Of a DNA stretch of 64,000 nucleotides, positions 1-8,849 are shown piece by piece (position 1 is the stretch's first letter; the number at the start of each line of letters is the position of its first letter). The notes under the pieces are model-generated. The model worked only from the letters and a program-made list of their open reading frames with translations, was not told the DNA's origin and did not search any database. Source of the stretch: Cupriavidus phytohabitans (GTDB lineage Bacteria; Pseudomonadota; Gammaproteobacteria; Burkholderiales; Burkholderiaceae). The position numbers and the translations under genes were made by a program. Location: contig NZ_AUFE01000004.1 of the NCBI RefSeq assembly GCF_000426345.1, positions 163,463-227,462 of the forward strand, in the 5' to 3' direction.

Positions 1-263
1 GTTGTGCATGTCGGGTCCAGTGCGGTGAAGTGGGACGCTTGGCTTGCGGGGTTGGCTGCTTGCTGCGTCGGTGAGGCAAAGGTAGTGGCTGGACCCTTGC
101 GGCGCCATGCAGCAATTATTTCGCCGTATGTCATGCGTAGCGGGCCGCGGGCGGTGTAACACCGCGACATCTTTTCCACCGCGAAAAGCCGTGGTCGCTT
201 GCCTATAGTCCGACCGTCGCCGCGACACGGTGCGCGGCATGAACCGAACCAGAAGGACCTGCC
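1..263. other. Leader region without a recognised gene
   Basis: No open frame here has a convincing start or family match. The last bases carry AAGGA, the ribosome binding site of the next gene. A TATAGT hexamer at 204-209 could be a -10 box, but no matching -35 box is visible. Confidence 0.5.
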
Positions 264-1292
264 ATGACGAAACGCCCCGCCCATACCGAAAGCTCCCTGC
301 GCCCGACTCGCAAGCTGCGCCTGCCCCGCCTGCTCGGCATTGCCGGCGGTGCGCTGGTGATCCTGTCGAGCACGCCCGCCTTTGCCGCATTTGGCGGGCA
401 CGGCACGGCCTGCACGCCGCGCGGCACGTTCAACACCGGGCATATCGGCGCCTGTGGTGGCGGCAGCTGCTCGCACGCCGGCGGCATCGAAGGCCCGCGT
501 GGCGGCCTGGCCACCAGCACCGGCACCGTCACACGCAGCGCGCCGGGCCAGTTCAGCAACAGCGGCACCGCCATCGGTCCCGACGGCCGCTCGGTGCAGC
601 ACGACGGCAGCACCAGTTGCGCAGGCGGCACCTGCTCGCACAGCGGCGACCTGACCGGCCCCAATGGCCAGACTGCCACCGCCTCTGGCAGCCTGACCCG
701 CGAAGGCATGGGGCAGTACTCATCGTCCGGCACCGTCACTGGCGCAAATGGCAATAGCTACGGGCACGCCGCTTCGACCAGCTGCGCCGGCTCGACCTGC
801 TACCGCTCGGGTACCGTGACCGGTGCGCAGGGCGGTACCGTCACGCACTCGGGCAGCGCCACCAGCGTGGCGCCTGGGGTCGTGACCACCGGCGGCGGCA
901 CTACGGTGGTCCACGGCGCGGCGGTAGCGACCGGCGGCACGACAGTCGCCACGGTCGGAACGGTAAGCACTGTGGCTGCCGTCGGCACGGCGGGTACGGC
1001 GGGTACGGCGGGTACGGCGGGTATGGCGGTGGCGGTCGGCACGCCGCCGGTGGTGGTCACGCCGCCGCCCCCGGCGCCGGTCTACGTGCCGGCCCCGGCG
1101 CCCGCCACGGTGTACGTGCCGCCGCCCGCGAAGGTCGTGCTTGCCCCGCCGCCGCCGGTCCGTGTCGTGGTCGCCGCACCGGTGCCGCGCACGGTCTATT
1201 TCGCACCGCGCGCGGTCTACGTCGGCCGCCCGGCCGTCATGATTCCCGGCCACTGGGCCGGCGGTGTGTGGGTGCCCGCCCACGTGGTCTGA
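264..1292 (+). CDS. Secreted Gly/Ser/Thr repeat protein with Pro/Val-rich C-terminus
   Basis: The function is unknown. The protein (342 aa) starts with a long basic region and a signal peptide that probably ends at TPAFA near residue 41. Residues about 60-200 hold roughly 55-residue repeats, each opening with a Cys-pair motif such as CAGGTCSHSG followed by TGxNGxT-type segments rich in Gly, Ser and Thr. The C-terminal third is rich in Pro and Val and ends in a PGHWAGGVWVPAH segment, resembling the PGHW motifs of small secreted proteins. The start is supported by AAGGA 6 bases upstream. It is probably periplasmic or surface exposed. The repeat could form a beta-solenoid, but that is inference. 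Confidence 0.75.
   Translation: MTKRPAHTESSLRPTRKLRLPRLLGIAGGALVILSSTPAFAAFGGHGTACTPRGTFNTGHIGACGGGSCSHAGGIEGPRGGLATSTGTVTRSAPGQFSNSGTAIGPDGRSVQHDGSTSCAGGTCSHSGDLTGPNGQTATASGSLTREGMGQYSSSGTVTGANGNSYGHAASTSCAGSTCYRSGTVTGAQGGTVTHSGSATSVAPGVVTTGGGTTVVHGAAVATGGTTVATVGTVSTVAAVGTAGTAGTAGTAGMAVAVGTPPVVVTPPPPAPVYVPAPAPATVYVPPPAKVVLAPPPPVRVVVAAPVPRTVYFAPRAVYVGRPAVMIPGHWAGGVWVPAHVV
992..1027 (+). repeat. Four tandem 9-bp repeats inside the repeat protein gene
   Basis: The unit GGGTACGGC occurs three times in a row, followed by one variant GGGTATGGC. It encodes Gly-Thr-Ala steps ending in Gly-Met-Ala. Because the unit is a multiple of three, slippage would change protein length without breaking the frame. 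Confidence 0.85.
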
Positions 1293-1379
1293 GCGCATCG
1301 ACGTGCTTCCCCCATCGATTTCCCCTTGCCAACTGCCCTGACTATCGCCGGCGGCGCCGGCCGTCCCACGGAGTCCACC

Positions 1380-1682
1380 ATGAAGAAGATGATTGCAGTG
1401 CTTATGTTGTGTATTGTTTCTGCAGGCGCCTGGGCACAAAGTGCCGAACTGCCCGCAGCGGCAGGCGCCGGTGGAGTACGGGCCGAGCGTGCGTTGCAGC
1501 AGCTGCAGGAGCGTTTCGCCGGCGCGAACACCACGCGGGACGGCAAGCTGACCCGCGAGCAGGCGCAGGCCGGCATGCCGATGGTTGCGAGCCACTTCGA
1601 CCAGATCGATACGCAGCGGCTGGGCTACGTGACGCTGCCGCAGATCGAGGCGTTCATGAAGCAGAAGAAGATATCGCGCTGA
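1380..1682 (+). CDS. Small exported EF-hand-like protein
   Basis: A 100-aa protein with a clear signal peptide (MKKMIAVLMLCIVSAGAWA). Its mature part has two helix-loop-helix stretches. The loops NTTRDGKLTREQ and DTQRLGYVTLPQ resemble degenerate EF-hand calcium loops of the bacterial EF-hand families. The ATG at 1380 is preferred over the upstream ATG at 1326 because GGAG sits just before it and the signal peptide starts there. Calcium binding is uncertain because the second loop lacks several acidic ligands. No partner is evident; the gene lies between the repeat protein and a two-component pair. Confidence 0.75.
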   Translation: MKKMIAVLMLCIVSAGAWAQSAELPAAAGAGGVRAERALQQLQERFAGANTTRDGKLTREQAQAGMPMVASHFDQIDTQRLGYVTLPQIEAFMKQKKISR

Positions 1683-1703
1683 TGTCATGCGCTGATGTCA
1701 TGC
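1678..1703 (+). repeat. 13-bp direct duplication over a stop codon
   Basis: GCTGATGTCATGC occurs twice back to back, and a third partial copy (GCTGA) follows. The first copy contains the stop codon of the EF-hand-like gene. It looks like a small slippage duplication. Confidence 0.7.
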
Positions 1704-1770
1704 GCTGAAGCCTGGCGCTGAAAGTCGGGACAGCAAGCCGCCGGCACGCCGGCATCGCCGGAGACCCGTG

Positions 1771-2484
1771 ATGGAACAGGTGAACAGGATTGTCGTGCTC
1801 GACGATGAAGCCGAGCTGCGCAACATGCTGCAACGCTTCCTGACCGGGCACGGCTTCCGCGTGCGCGCGGTGGCCGACGGCAAGCAGCTCGACAAGTACC
1901 TGCAGCGCGAGCCGCACGACCTGCTGGTGCTCGACCTGATGATGGAGCCCGAGGACGGCCTCACCATCTGCAAGCGCCTGCGGGCCGAGGGCCACACGCT
2001 GCCGATCCTGATGCTGACGGCCAGGGGCGACCCGATGGACCGTGTCGCCGGCCTGGAAACGGGTGCCGACGACTACCTCGCCAAGCCCTTCGTGCCGGAC
2101 GAACTGGTGGCGCGCATCCGCGCGCTGCTGCGCCGGCAGAAGATGTCGGCCGGCGACCCCACCGTGACCACGCAGAGGCTGCGCTTCGGCGACTTCACCT
2201 TCGATGTCGGCAAGCAGACGCTGCTGCGCGGCGGCGAGCCGGTCGAAGTGCATTCGGCGCAGATGCTGCTGCTGCACGCGCTGGGATCGTCGCCGAACCG
2301 TGCGGTCAGCCGCGAGAACCTGCTGGCGCGGGCGCGCGGGCGCGACCATGACGCGCTCGACCGCAGCATCGACGTGCAGATCCTGCGGCTGCGCCAGATC
2401 GTCGAAGACGATCCGTCCAAGCCGCGCTTTATCAAGACCGTGTGGGGCGTTGGCTACATGCTGGTCGCCGGTGTGGAATCGTGA
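1771..2484 (+). CDS. OmpR-type response regulator
   Basis: DNA-binding response regulator of a two-component system (237 aa). The N-terminal receiver domain has the acidic pair DD at residues 11-12, the phospho-acceptor Asp55 in LVLDLMM, and the conserved Lys in AKPF. The C-terminal winged helix (from about residue 135) ends with the typical FIKTVWGVGYML strand. A GTG at 1768 directly precedes the chosen ATG and is an equally possible start. The stop overlaps the GTG of the kinase gene (GTGA), so the two are translationally coupled. The target genes are unknown; the DUF4410-like lipoprotein downstream is a candidate only by position. Confidence 0.93.
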   Translation: MEQVNRIVVLDDEAELRNMLQRFLTGHGFRVRAVADGKQLDKYLQREPHDLLVLDLMMEPEDGLTICKRLRAEGHTLPILMLTARGDPMDRVAGLETGADDYLAKPFVPDELVARIRALLRRQKMSAGDPTVTTQRLRFGDFTFDVGKQTLLRGGEPVEVHSAQMLLLHALGSSPNRAVSRENLLARARGRDHDALDRSIDVQILRLRQIVEDDPSKPRFIKTVWGVGYMLVAGVES

Positions 2485-3830
2485 CGCGTTCGTCGCCCAT
2501 GTTCAGGCGCCTGCTGCCGCGCTCGCTGCTGGCGCGCAATATCCTGCTGCTGGTGGCGCTGGTGGCCGTTACCCAGGCGTGCTCGCTGACGGTGCTGCTG
2601 CATTACGTGCAGCGCCCGCGCATCGAGCGCGCCGCCATTGTCTTTGCCGATTACGTGCGCACGCTCGACCGCGTGGTGGCGGCAATACCGCTTGACCCCA
2701 GCGGTGTCGCGGCCACGCGCATGGGTGCGCAGGCGCAAGAGCCCGAGCATGCCGCCGCGAAACCCGCGGCCGACCTGCAGCACCTGTTGCGCACCTGGCA
2801 ACGCGATGTCTTCATGGAGGCGCTGCGGCGCCACCTGCCCGCCGACATGCCGGTGCGATGGCAGGCCGGCGAGGCCGAGCAACTCTGGATTCGCATGCAT
2901 GTGGGCGGCCAACCCCGCTGGATCGGCCTGCCGATCAGCGAGGACGTGCGCGTCGGCGGCATCGCCACGGCGCTGGCGCTGTCGACCGCGCTGGCGCTGC
3001 TCGCGGCACTGACCGGGTACCTGATCCAGCGCCACCTGAACCGGCCGCTGCAGGACCTGGCGCATGCCGCGCAGGACATTCGCGCCGGATCGACACCGCC
3101 ACCACTGCCGACCGACGGCCCGACCGAGATCGCCCAGGTCAGCGGCGCCTTCAACCAGATGACGCAGGCGTTGCAGCAGGCCGAGCAGACGAGGGCACTG
3201 ATGCTGGCGGGTGTCTCGCACGACATCCGCACGCCACTGACCAAGCTGCGCCTGGCCATGGCCATGTCCATCCCGCGCGGCGCCGACGACGCGTTCGTGG
3301 CCTCGGCCGAGGGCTACCTGGACCACATCGAGACCATCCTGCAGCAGTTCATGGACTACGCCGGCAGCGGCGAAAAAGAGCAGCCGCAGCCCGGCGACGT
3401 CAACGCGCTGGTGTCGCAGCTCGCCGCCGACTTCGCCGGCCTGGGGCATGAGTTCGAGCTGTCGCTGGCCGAATTGCCGCCGGTTCCCTATCGCCCTGTC
3501 AGCCTGATGCGGCTGCTGATGAACCTGATGCAGAACGCTGTCGTCTACGGCAAGTCAGGCTTCAGCGTGCGCACCTGGCGCGATGCCGCGTGCGCCTACG
3601 TGGCGGTCGGCGACCGCGGCACCGGCATCGCCGCGCATGAGCTGGAGCAGCTCAAGGCGCCCTTTAGCCGCGGCGCCAATGCGCGCGGCCACGCGGGCGG
3701 CACAGGGCTTGGGTTGGCCATCGTCGAGCGCATCGCGCGGCTGCACGGCGGCTCGCTGCAGTTCCGCCCGCGCGATGGCGGCGGGCTTGAAGCGGTGGTG
3801 GCGCTGCCGCTGCAGTCACCGGCGGCGTAG
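2481..3830 (+). CDS. EnvZ-type membrane sensor histidine kinase
   Basis: Partner kinase of the preceding response regulator (449 aa). A first TM helix near residues 20-40, a periplasmic domain of about 115 residues and a second TM near 157-180 are followed by HAMP, then a HisKA domain with phospho-acceptor His247 in GVSHDIRTPL. The HATPase domain has the N box (LMNLMQNAVVYG) and G boxes (DRGTGIA, GGTGLGLAIV). The GTG start at 2481 is chosen because it overlaps the regulator's stop; the ATG at 2499 is an alternative and the ATG at 2442 lies inside the regulator gene. The signal sensed cannot be read from the sequence. Confidence 0.93.
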   Translation: MTRSSPMFRRLLPRSLLARNILLLVALVAVTQACSLTVLLHYVQRPRIERAAIVFADYVRTLDRVVAAIPLDPSGVAATRMGAQAQEPEHAAAKPAADLQHLLRTWQRDVFMEALRRHLPADMPVRWQAGEAEQLWIRMHVGGQPRWIGLPISEDVRVGGIATALALSTALALLAALTGYLIQRHLNRPLQDLAHAAQDIRAGSTPPPLPTDGPTEIAQVSGAFNQMTQALQQAEQTRALMLAGVSHDIRTPLTKLRLAMAMSIPRGADDAFVASAEGYLDHIETILQQFMDYAGSGEKEQPQPGDVNALVSQLAADFAGLGHEFELSLAELPPVPYRPVSLMRLLMNLMQNAVVYGKSGFSVRTWRDAACAYVAVGDRGTGIAAHELEQLKAPFSRGANARGHAGGTGLGLAIVERIARLHGGSLQFRPRDGGGLEAVVALPLQSPAA

Positions 3831-4063
3831 CGCCCCCCCTTGCTGCCCGGCCCGCCGCGCCGTGACATGGCGCGAAATAATTCCCACATGGCGCCGAGCG
3901 CGGGTTTTTCCCATACTCCCGTCACCGCGATGCCGCACGGCAACACCGAACCAGGCAGCGCGGCAAGACGCTCCCGATGGTTTGCGATTCCCTGATGCAA
4001 CAAAGTCGGTGACAGCTCTTCCAGACCACTGACGGCACGAATCGCCAACCCAAAGGAACCGAT

Positions 4064-4828
4064 ATGCGCAACGCTCTCCAGACCATCGCCAAGCAAACCA
4101 AGCGCCTGACCATCGCCGCATTCGCCGCCACTGCCATGCTTGGCGCCGGCTGCGCCAATGCAGGTGTTACCGGCATCAACCAGATGGGCCTGATGCAGGC
4201 CGTGCACGCCGACGTGATCTACGTCCACGCGTTCGAGGCCGATGCCGGACAGGTGAAGCTCGACGGCGGCCTGGTGCAGAAGGTCAGGATGATGGCCACC
4301 GGCGGCTCGTCGGCCGACGCCCAGGGCCAGACCGCGGCTGAAGCGCGCGAGCAGGTCGCCAACGAGGTCGTGCGCCAGCTGCGCGGCATGGGCCTGAATG
4401 CCGTGCGTTCCGATGCGCCGGCGCCGGCTGGTGCCAGCGCACTGATCGTCGAGGGCGATTTCCGCAAGATCGACGAAGGCAGCGGCCGGCGCCGCCTGCT
4501 GATCGGCCTGGGTGCCGGCAAGAGCGAAGTCGGCGCAGACGTGCGCATCTCGTACAAGCCCGCCAACGGCACCCCGGTCCCGCTGCAGAGCTTCGTCGCC
4601 GACGCCGACAGCGGCCATATCCCGGGCGTGGCGGAAACCGCCGGCATCGGCGCCGCGGCCGGACATGTAGCGATGGCGGCTGCCGGCGGGGCCGGTGTGC
4701 GCGGCGCCACGGAACTCACGCATGACTCGGTCAATGCGGATGCCACGCGCCTGGGTGATTCGATCGCCAGGCAGGTCGCGGCCACGAGCGCCGAAGAAGG
4801 CTGGCTGACTGCTTCGGCGGCGCGCTAA
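4064..4828 (+). CDS. DUF4410-like lipoprotein
   Basis: Putative lipoprotein of 254 aa. The N-terminus has a signal sequence with lipobox LGAGC (Cys30). The body resembles the DUF4410 family: an early VIYVHAFEAD strand, an A-rich helix (AEAREQVANEVVRQL), GLNAV, a LIVEGDFRKIDEG strand and a VGADVRI strand. The function of this family is unknown; members often sit in the outer membrane. A GGAACC element lies a few bases upstream of the ATG. The gene stands alone, about 230 bases after the two-component pair and facing the potassium channel gene. Confidence 0.75.
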   Translation: MRNALQTIAKQTKRLTIAAFAATAMLGAGCANAGVTGINQMGLMQAVHADVIYVHAFEADAGQVKLDGGLVQKVRMMATGGSSADAQGQTAAEAREQVANEVVRQLRGMGLNAVRSDAPAPAGASALIVEGDFRKIDEGSGRRRLLIGLGAGKSEVGADVRISYKPANGTPVPLQSFVADADSGHIPGVAETAGIGAAAGHVAMAAAGGAGVRGATELTHDSVNADATRLGDSIARQVAATSAEEGWLTASAAR

Positions 4829-4877
4829 GCGGCTGCCGCGCGGAACGGGACGGCTCGCCCCGCCCCGACCTCGAGCA

Positions 4878-5339
4878 TCAAGCCCCGGCCCCGCCTTGCG
4901 CGGGGCCTTCGCTTTCCCGATGGTGCAGCGCGTTGGTCACCACCCTGGAGAAGAAAGCAAAGTACAAACCGGTCGACAGGCCGCACATCAGGATGCCGGT
5001 CAGCGCTTCCACGCCGCCGACCAGGCGCCATGGCTGCGGCAGCACCACGTCGCCATAGCCGGTGGTGGTGTAGGTCACTGCGCTGAAGTAGAGGGCCGTA
5101 TGCAGGTCGGGCAGCCCCGCCCGCCAGTAGTAGAACAGGCCCCAGGCCACGATCTGCAGCAGGTGCAGCAGGATCGTGCAAGCCGCCAGGCTGATCAGCG
5201 CGCGCGTGGCGCGCCAGAAGTAGCGCGGCCCCGGCGGGATCCGCCACTTGAGCCAGTGAAAGGCCGCCAGGATGCCGATCGCGTGAACCGATACGCAAAG
5301 CGCCATCAGGAGGAATGCGGTGAGAGCCTTGGTGAGCAT
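4878..5339 (-). CDS. Two-TM potassium channel protein
   Basis: Small ion channel subunit (153 aa) of the Ion_trans_2 type. The selectivity filter TTTGYGD is visible near residue 92, flanked by two hydrophobic segments (about 45-70 and 107-130); a further hydrophobic helix lies at the N-terminus (2-27). There is no RCK/TrkA-N regulatory domain, so it is a pore-only protein likely to work as a tetramer in the inner membrane. It is transcribed toward the lipoprotein gene and shares no operon with its neighbours. Confidence 0.85.
   Translation of the reverse strand: MLTKALTAFLLMALCVSVHAIGILAAFHWLKWRIPPGPRYFWRATRALISLAACTILLHLLQIVAWGLFYYWRAGLPDLHTALYFSAVTYTTTGYGDVVLPQPWRLVGGVEALTGILMCGLSTGLYFAFFSRVVTNALHHRESEGPAQGGAGA
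4887..4907 (+). terminator. GC-rich hairpin between convergent genes
   Basis: GGCCCCGC and GCGGGGCC form an 8-bp stem with a 5-base loop, about 60 bases after the lipoprotein stop. The downstream T tract is weak (TTCGCTTT). The hairpin also lies inside the last codons of the channel gene on the other strand. Confidence 0.35.
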
Positions 5340-5389
5340 GGTCGTGCCTGTCGGTATGGCGCGGCCCGGGCCGGTCGCGCGGCACCATG

Positions 5390-6157
5390 CTACTCCAGCG
5401 GCGCGGCGGATGAGAGCGCCATCTCCTGCGGCATCGCCTCTGCCATCACGCCTCCCACCAGCACCACCGCCGGGCTGGCCAGCCCGGCAGCTAGCGCATC
5501 AGCCAGCGCCTGCACCGTGCCAGTCCACGAACGCTCCTCCGCGCCGCCGGCATGCATCACCACCGCCGCCGGCATGTCGGCGCGCATGCCGGCCGCCAGC
5601 AGCCCGTCGCGGATCGCGGCGAGCCGGCTCATGCCCATGTAGATGACCAGCGTGGTGCCGCCGCGCACTAGTGCCTCCCAGTCGGGCGAGCCGTGTTCGC
5701 TGGTATGCCCGGTGACGAAGGTCACGCCGTGGCAGTGGGCGCGGTGGGTCAGCGCGACGCCGATGGCTTGCGCCGCCGCCATGCCGCTGCTGATGCCGTT
5801 GACCGCTTCCACCGGCACGCCGTGCGCGCGCAGGAAGGCGGCCTCTTCGCCGCCGCGGCCGAACAGCAGCGGATCGCCGCCCTTGACGCGCGCGACGGTG
5901 CGCCCGGCCAGCGCGTGCTGCAGTGTCAGCTGCTGGATGCGCGCCTGGGTGACCGAGCAGCGGCCGCCACGCTTGCCGACCCACTCGACATGCGTGCCGG
6001 GCCGGGCATAGCAGGACATCTCCGGCGCGACCAGGTCATCGACCAGCCATACGTCGGCGGATGCGAGCGCGCGTACCGCACGCACGGTGACCAGGTCGGG
6101 GCTGCCGGGGCCGACGCCGACCAGCCAGACCTTGCCGGGCTTGAGGGGAGAGTTCAT
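5390..6157 (-). CDS. nirE: Uroporphyrinogen-III C-methyltransferase of the nir cluster
   Basis: S-adenosylmethionine-dependent methylation of uroporphyrinogen III to precorrin-2, the entry step to heme d1. The 255-aa protein has the SUMT hallmarks VGVGPGSPDLVTVRA near the N-terminus, VKGGDPLLFGRGGEE and GISSGMAAA. The ATG at 6157 is chosen because AGGAGT lies upstream; an in-frame ATG at 6193 lacks this. It is a stand-alone SUMT without the CysG Fe-chelatase domain. It is the last gene of the minus-strand nir cluster, 32 bases after nirN. A cobA role in cobalamin synthesis is possible but less likely in this context. Confidence 0.93.
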   Translation of the reverse strand: MNSPLKPGKVWLVGVGPGSPDLVTVRAVRALASADVWLVDDLVAPEMSCYARPGTHVEWVGKRGGRCSVTQARIQQLTLQHALAGRTVARVKGGDPLLFGRGGEEAAFLRAHGVPVEAVNGISSGMAAAQAIGVALTHRAHCHGVTFVTGHTSEHGSPDWEALVRGGTTLVIYMGMSRLAAIRDGLLAAGMRADMPAAVVMHAGGAEERSWTGTVQALADALAAGLASPAVVLVGGVMAEAMPQEMALSSAAPLE

Positions 6158-6189
6158 GCGAGGGACTCCTGCGTGCGCGCGGCATGGCG

Positions 6190-7689
6190 TCAATGACTGG
6201 TGCCGGCCGAACGCGTGGTCTTGTTGTAGACGTTGTACTTGCCGATGGGCTTGTCCATCGGGATGCGCTTCACTTCCTGCAGCGTGGCGGCGTCATAGAC
6301 CACGATCGCGCCGTCGCGCTCCATCAGGCTGACCAGCGCATGGCGCCCGTCGCGCGTGAATTCCACGTGCGCGGCGGTGCGGCCCGGACTGGGTGTGACG
6401 CTGCCGGCGACCTGCAGGGTCTGCTTGTCGATCACCTGAAGCGTGTCGCGCCGCGGGCTCATCATCGCGTCGGCCCACGCATAGCGGCTGTTCTCGTGGC
6501 TGCGCAGGAAGAAGCCCGCGCCGTTGGTCGGGATGGTGGCGACGGTGTGCCAGTCCTGCATGTCGATCACCGAAATGCGGCCTTGCCCGAGGTCGGGCGA
6601 CGCCATCACTTCATGGCCGTCCCGTTGCCACGTGATGCCGCTGCCGAGGTGAGGCATGCCGCCGAGCGCCAGCGCGGCCACCTTGCGGCCCTGGTCGAGG
6701 TCGATCACCTGGCCGCCGCCGCTGCGCGACGCGCCGAGGATGTGCCGGTAAGACTGGTCGAAGAAGAAGTCGTCGAGCACGTCGTCCAGCACGATCGTAC
6801 GCGGTGCCGGCGACGGGAGTGGCTTGCCGGCGGCATCGGCATACGGGATTTCCCAGACCTCTGCAATGTCCTTCAGCGCCGCGATAAAGCTGTGGCGCGG
6901 CGCCGCGTCGTAGACCGCCGATACCCGCGAGGCGTCGCCACCGCGGCCCCTGACGTCGAGCACCCGCGCCAGCGACAGGTCGTCGGCGCGCAGCAGCACC
7001 AGCGTGCGCGGCAGTGTATTGCCGGCCAGCACCCAGCGCCCGTCGTCGCTGACGGCAACGTTGCGTGTGTTGATGCCGACGCGGATCTCGGCGACATAGG
7101 CCAGGTTCCACAGGTCGTACTTGCTGACCCAGCCGTCGCGGCTGGCCATGTAGACATAGCGGCCATCGCGGCTGAACTTGGGGCCGCCGTGCAGCGCAAA
7201 GCGCGTGGCAAAGCGATGGATCGGTGCCAGCCGGTCGCCGTCGAGCACGGTCATGTGATGGCTGCCTGCCTCGACCACCACGAACAGGTTCTGCGGATCG
7301 GCGCTGAACACGGGACGCGCCGGCAGCGTGCCGGGCGCATGCGTGACCACGTGGCTGGCACGGATCGCCTCGACGCTCCATTGCGGCGCGGCGGCGGGTG
7401 CCGTACGCAGCCAGCGCGCCAGCGCCTGCAGTTCCGGCGCCGCCAGCATGGCGCCGAAGGGCGGCATCTGCGTCGCGGCGCGGCCGTCGCGCAGCACGGT
7501 GTCGAGTTCGCTGGCGCGCAGCCGCTCCAGGCTTTCCGGCAGCAGCGCGGGGCCCATGCCGCCGAGGCGGTCGGCGCCGTGGCAGGCGGCGCAGTGCTGG
7601 CCATAGAGTGCGGCAGGATCGAGCGCGGATACGGATTGCATGCCGCAGGCCAGCGCCAGGGACAGGAGCCATCGGGCGATGCGCGTCAT
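6190..7689 (-). CDS. nirN: Dihydro-heme d1 dehydrogenase NirN
   Basis: Periplasmic c-type cytochrome related to NirS that catalyses the last step of heme d1 synthesis, oxidation of dihydro-heme d1. The 499-aa protein has a signal peptide (about residues 1-22), a cytochrome c domain with CAACH at 33-37, and an eight-bladed d1-type propeller with His-rich loops. It ends in YNVYNKT like NirS and NirF relatives. It is told apart from NirS by position and by divergence of the propeller. The start overlaps the stop of nirJ (ATGA). Confidence 0.9.
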   Translation of the reverse strand: MTRIARWLLSLALACGMQSVSALDPAALYGQHCAACHGADRLGGMGPALLPESLERLRASELDTVLRDGRAATQMPPFGAMLAAPELQALARWLRTAPAAAPQWSVEAIRASHVVTHAPGTLPARPVFSADPQNLFVVVEAGSHHMTVLDGDRLAPIHRFATRFALHGGPKFSRDGRYVYMASRDGWVSKYDLWNLAYVAEIRVGINTRNVAVSDDGRWVLAGNTLPRTLVLLRADDLSLARVLDVRGRGGDASRVSAVYDAAPRHSFIAALKDIAEVWEIPYADAAGKPLPSPAPRTIVLDDVLDDFFFDQSYRHILGASRSGGGQVIDLDQGRKVAALALGGMPHLGSGITWQRDGHEVMASPDLGQGRISVIDMQDWHTVATIPTNGAGFFLRSHENSRYAWADAMMSPRRDTLQVIDKQTLQVAGSVTPSPGRTAAHVEFTRDGRHALVSLMERDGAIVVYDAATLQEVKRIPMDKPIGKYNVYNKTTRSAGTSH

Positions 7690-8849
7690 GCCGCCACCTC
7701 CGTGCCGGGCGCGTTGGCGATTTCGGTGTCGCTGAGGTAGCAGCCCGGATCTTCCGCCCACGCGTTGCCGGTCAGTGCGAGCGCGCGCACTCGGGTATTG
7801 CCGTTGCAGATGGCACGCTGCGCGCAGTCCGCGCAGCGCCCCTGCAACGGACGCGGCCGGCTGGCCAGTCCCGCCATCAGGGGATCGGCGCGGCTCGCCC
7901 AGATCTCGCCGAAGGGCCGTTCGCGCACGTTGCCCAGCGTGACGTGCCACCACATCGTATCGGGATGCACGTTGCCGAGGTTGTCGATATTGGCCACGCC
8001 CACGCCAGTCGCGTTGCCGCCCCATTGTTCCAGCCGCCGGCGCATATCGGCGACGCGGTCCGGGAAGCGCTGAGCGATCCAGTACAGCAGGTAGACCCCG
8101 TCGGCATCGTTGTTGCCGGTGACGAAGTCGCCGGCATGGCCCGCGCGCGTGCGCTCCCAGACATGGTCGAACAGCCAGTCCAGCGCGGCGCGCGTGCGCG
8201 CATGCCGTGCATCCTCGGCGCGATGGCTGCGCGCGCGGCCGGCGTAGTTGAAGTGGGACAGGTAAAACTTGTCGATGCCTTCGCCTTCGGCCAGCGCCAC
8301 CACGTCGGGCAGCTGCGCGGCGTTGGCTTCGGTCAGCGTCATGCGCACGCCGACGCGCAGGCCGGCGGCGCGCGCGGCGCGCAGGCCCGCCAGCGCCTGC
8401 GCGAAGGCGCCGTCGCTGCGGCGGAAGCGGTCGTGCGTGGCGGGCAGCCCGTCCAGGCTGACGCCGACATAGTCGAAGCCCGCGGCGGCCAGCCGCGCGG
8501 CATGGCCGGCATCGAGCAGCGTGCCGTTAGACGACAGCGACAGGTGGAAGCCAAGCACGCGCGCATGGGCGGCGATGTCATACAGGTCAGGCCGCAGCAG
8601 CGGCTCGCCACCGGACAGGATCAGCGCGGGCACGCGCGCATCGCGCAATTGCGCCAGCACGCGCAGCGCCTCGGCGGTATCCAGCTCGCCCTTGAAATCG
8701 GTATCGGCCGAGGTGGCATAGCAATGCCGGCAGTTGAGGTTGCAGCGGCGGATCAGGTTCCAGATCACGACCGGACCGGCGGCCTTGCGGGCCGGCGGCA
8801 CCGGCCCGGCGTCGCGCAGGGCTTCCATGAAGCGGGACAGGCGGAACAT
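7686..8849 (-). CDS. nirJ: Heme d1 radical SAM enzyme NirJ
   Basis: Radical SAM protein (387 aa) that replaces two propionate side chains with oxo groups during heme d1 synthesis. The [4Fe-4S] motif CNLNCRHC is at residues 36-43, followed by the GGEP motif (SGGEPLL). A second Cys cluster of SPASM type is near the C-terminus (CADCAQRAIC and a later Cys). The ATG at 8849 overlaps the nirH stop as TGATG. A pair of open frames continues upstream, but only this start gives the family N-terminus (MFRLSRFME). Cytoplasmic. Confidence 0.94.
   Translation of the reverse strand: MFRLSRFMEALRDAGPVPPARKAAGPVVIWNLIRRCNLNCRHCYATSADTDFKGELDTAEALRVLAQLRDARVPALILSGGEPLLRPDLYDIAAHARVLGFHLSLSSNGTLLDAGHAARLAAAGFDYVGVSLDGLPATHDRFRRSDGAFAQALAGLRAARAAGLRVGVRMTLTEANAAQLPDVVALAEGEGIDKFYLSHFNYAGRARSHRAEDARHARTRAALDWLFDHVWERTRAGHAGDFVTGNNDADGVYLLYWIAQRFPDRVADMRRRLEQWGGNATGVGVANIDNLGNVHPDTMWWHVTLGNVRERPFGEIWASRADPLMAGLASRPRPLQGRCADCAQRAICNGNTRVRALALTGNAWAEDPGCYLSDTEIANAPGTEVAA

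Noticed and set aside
2442..2480. Upstream ATG for the sensor kinase
   Set aside because: It lies inside the response regulator gene and gives a basic N-terminus that is not expected before the first TM helix.
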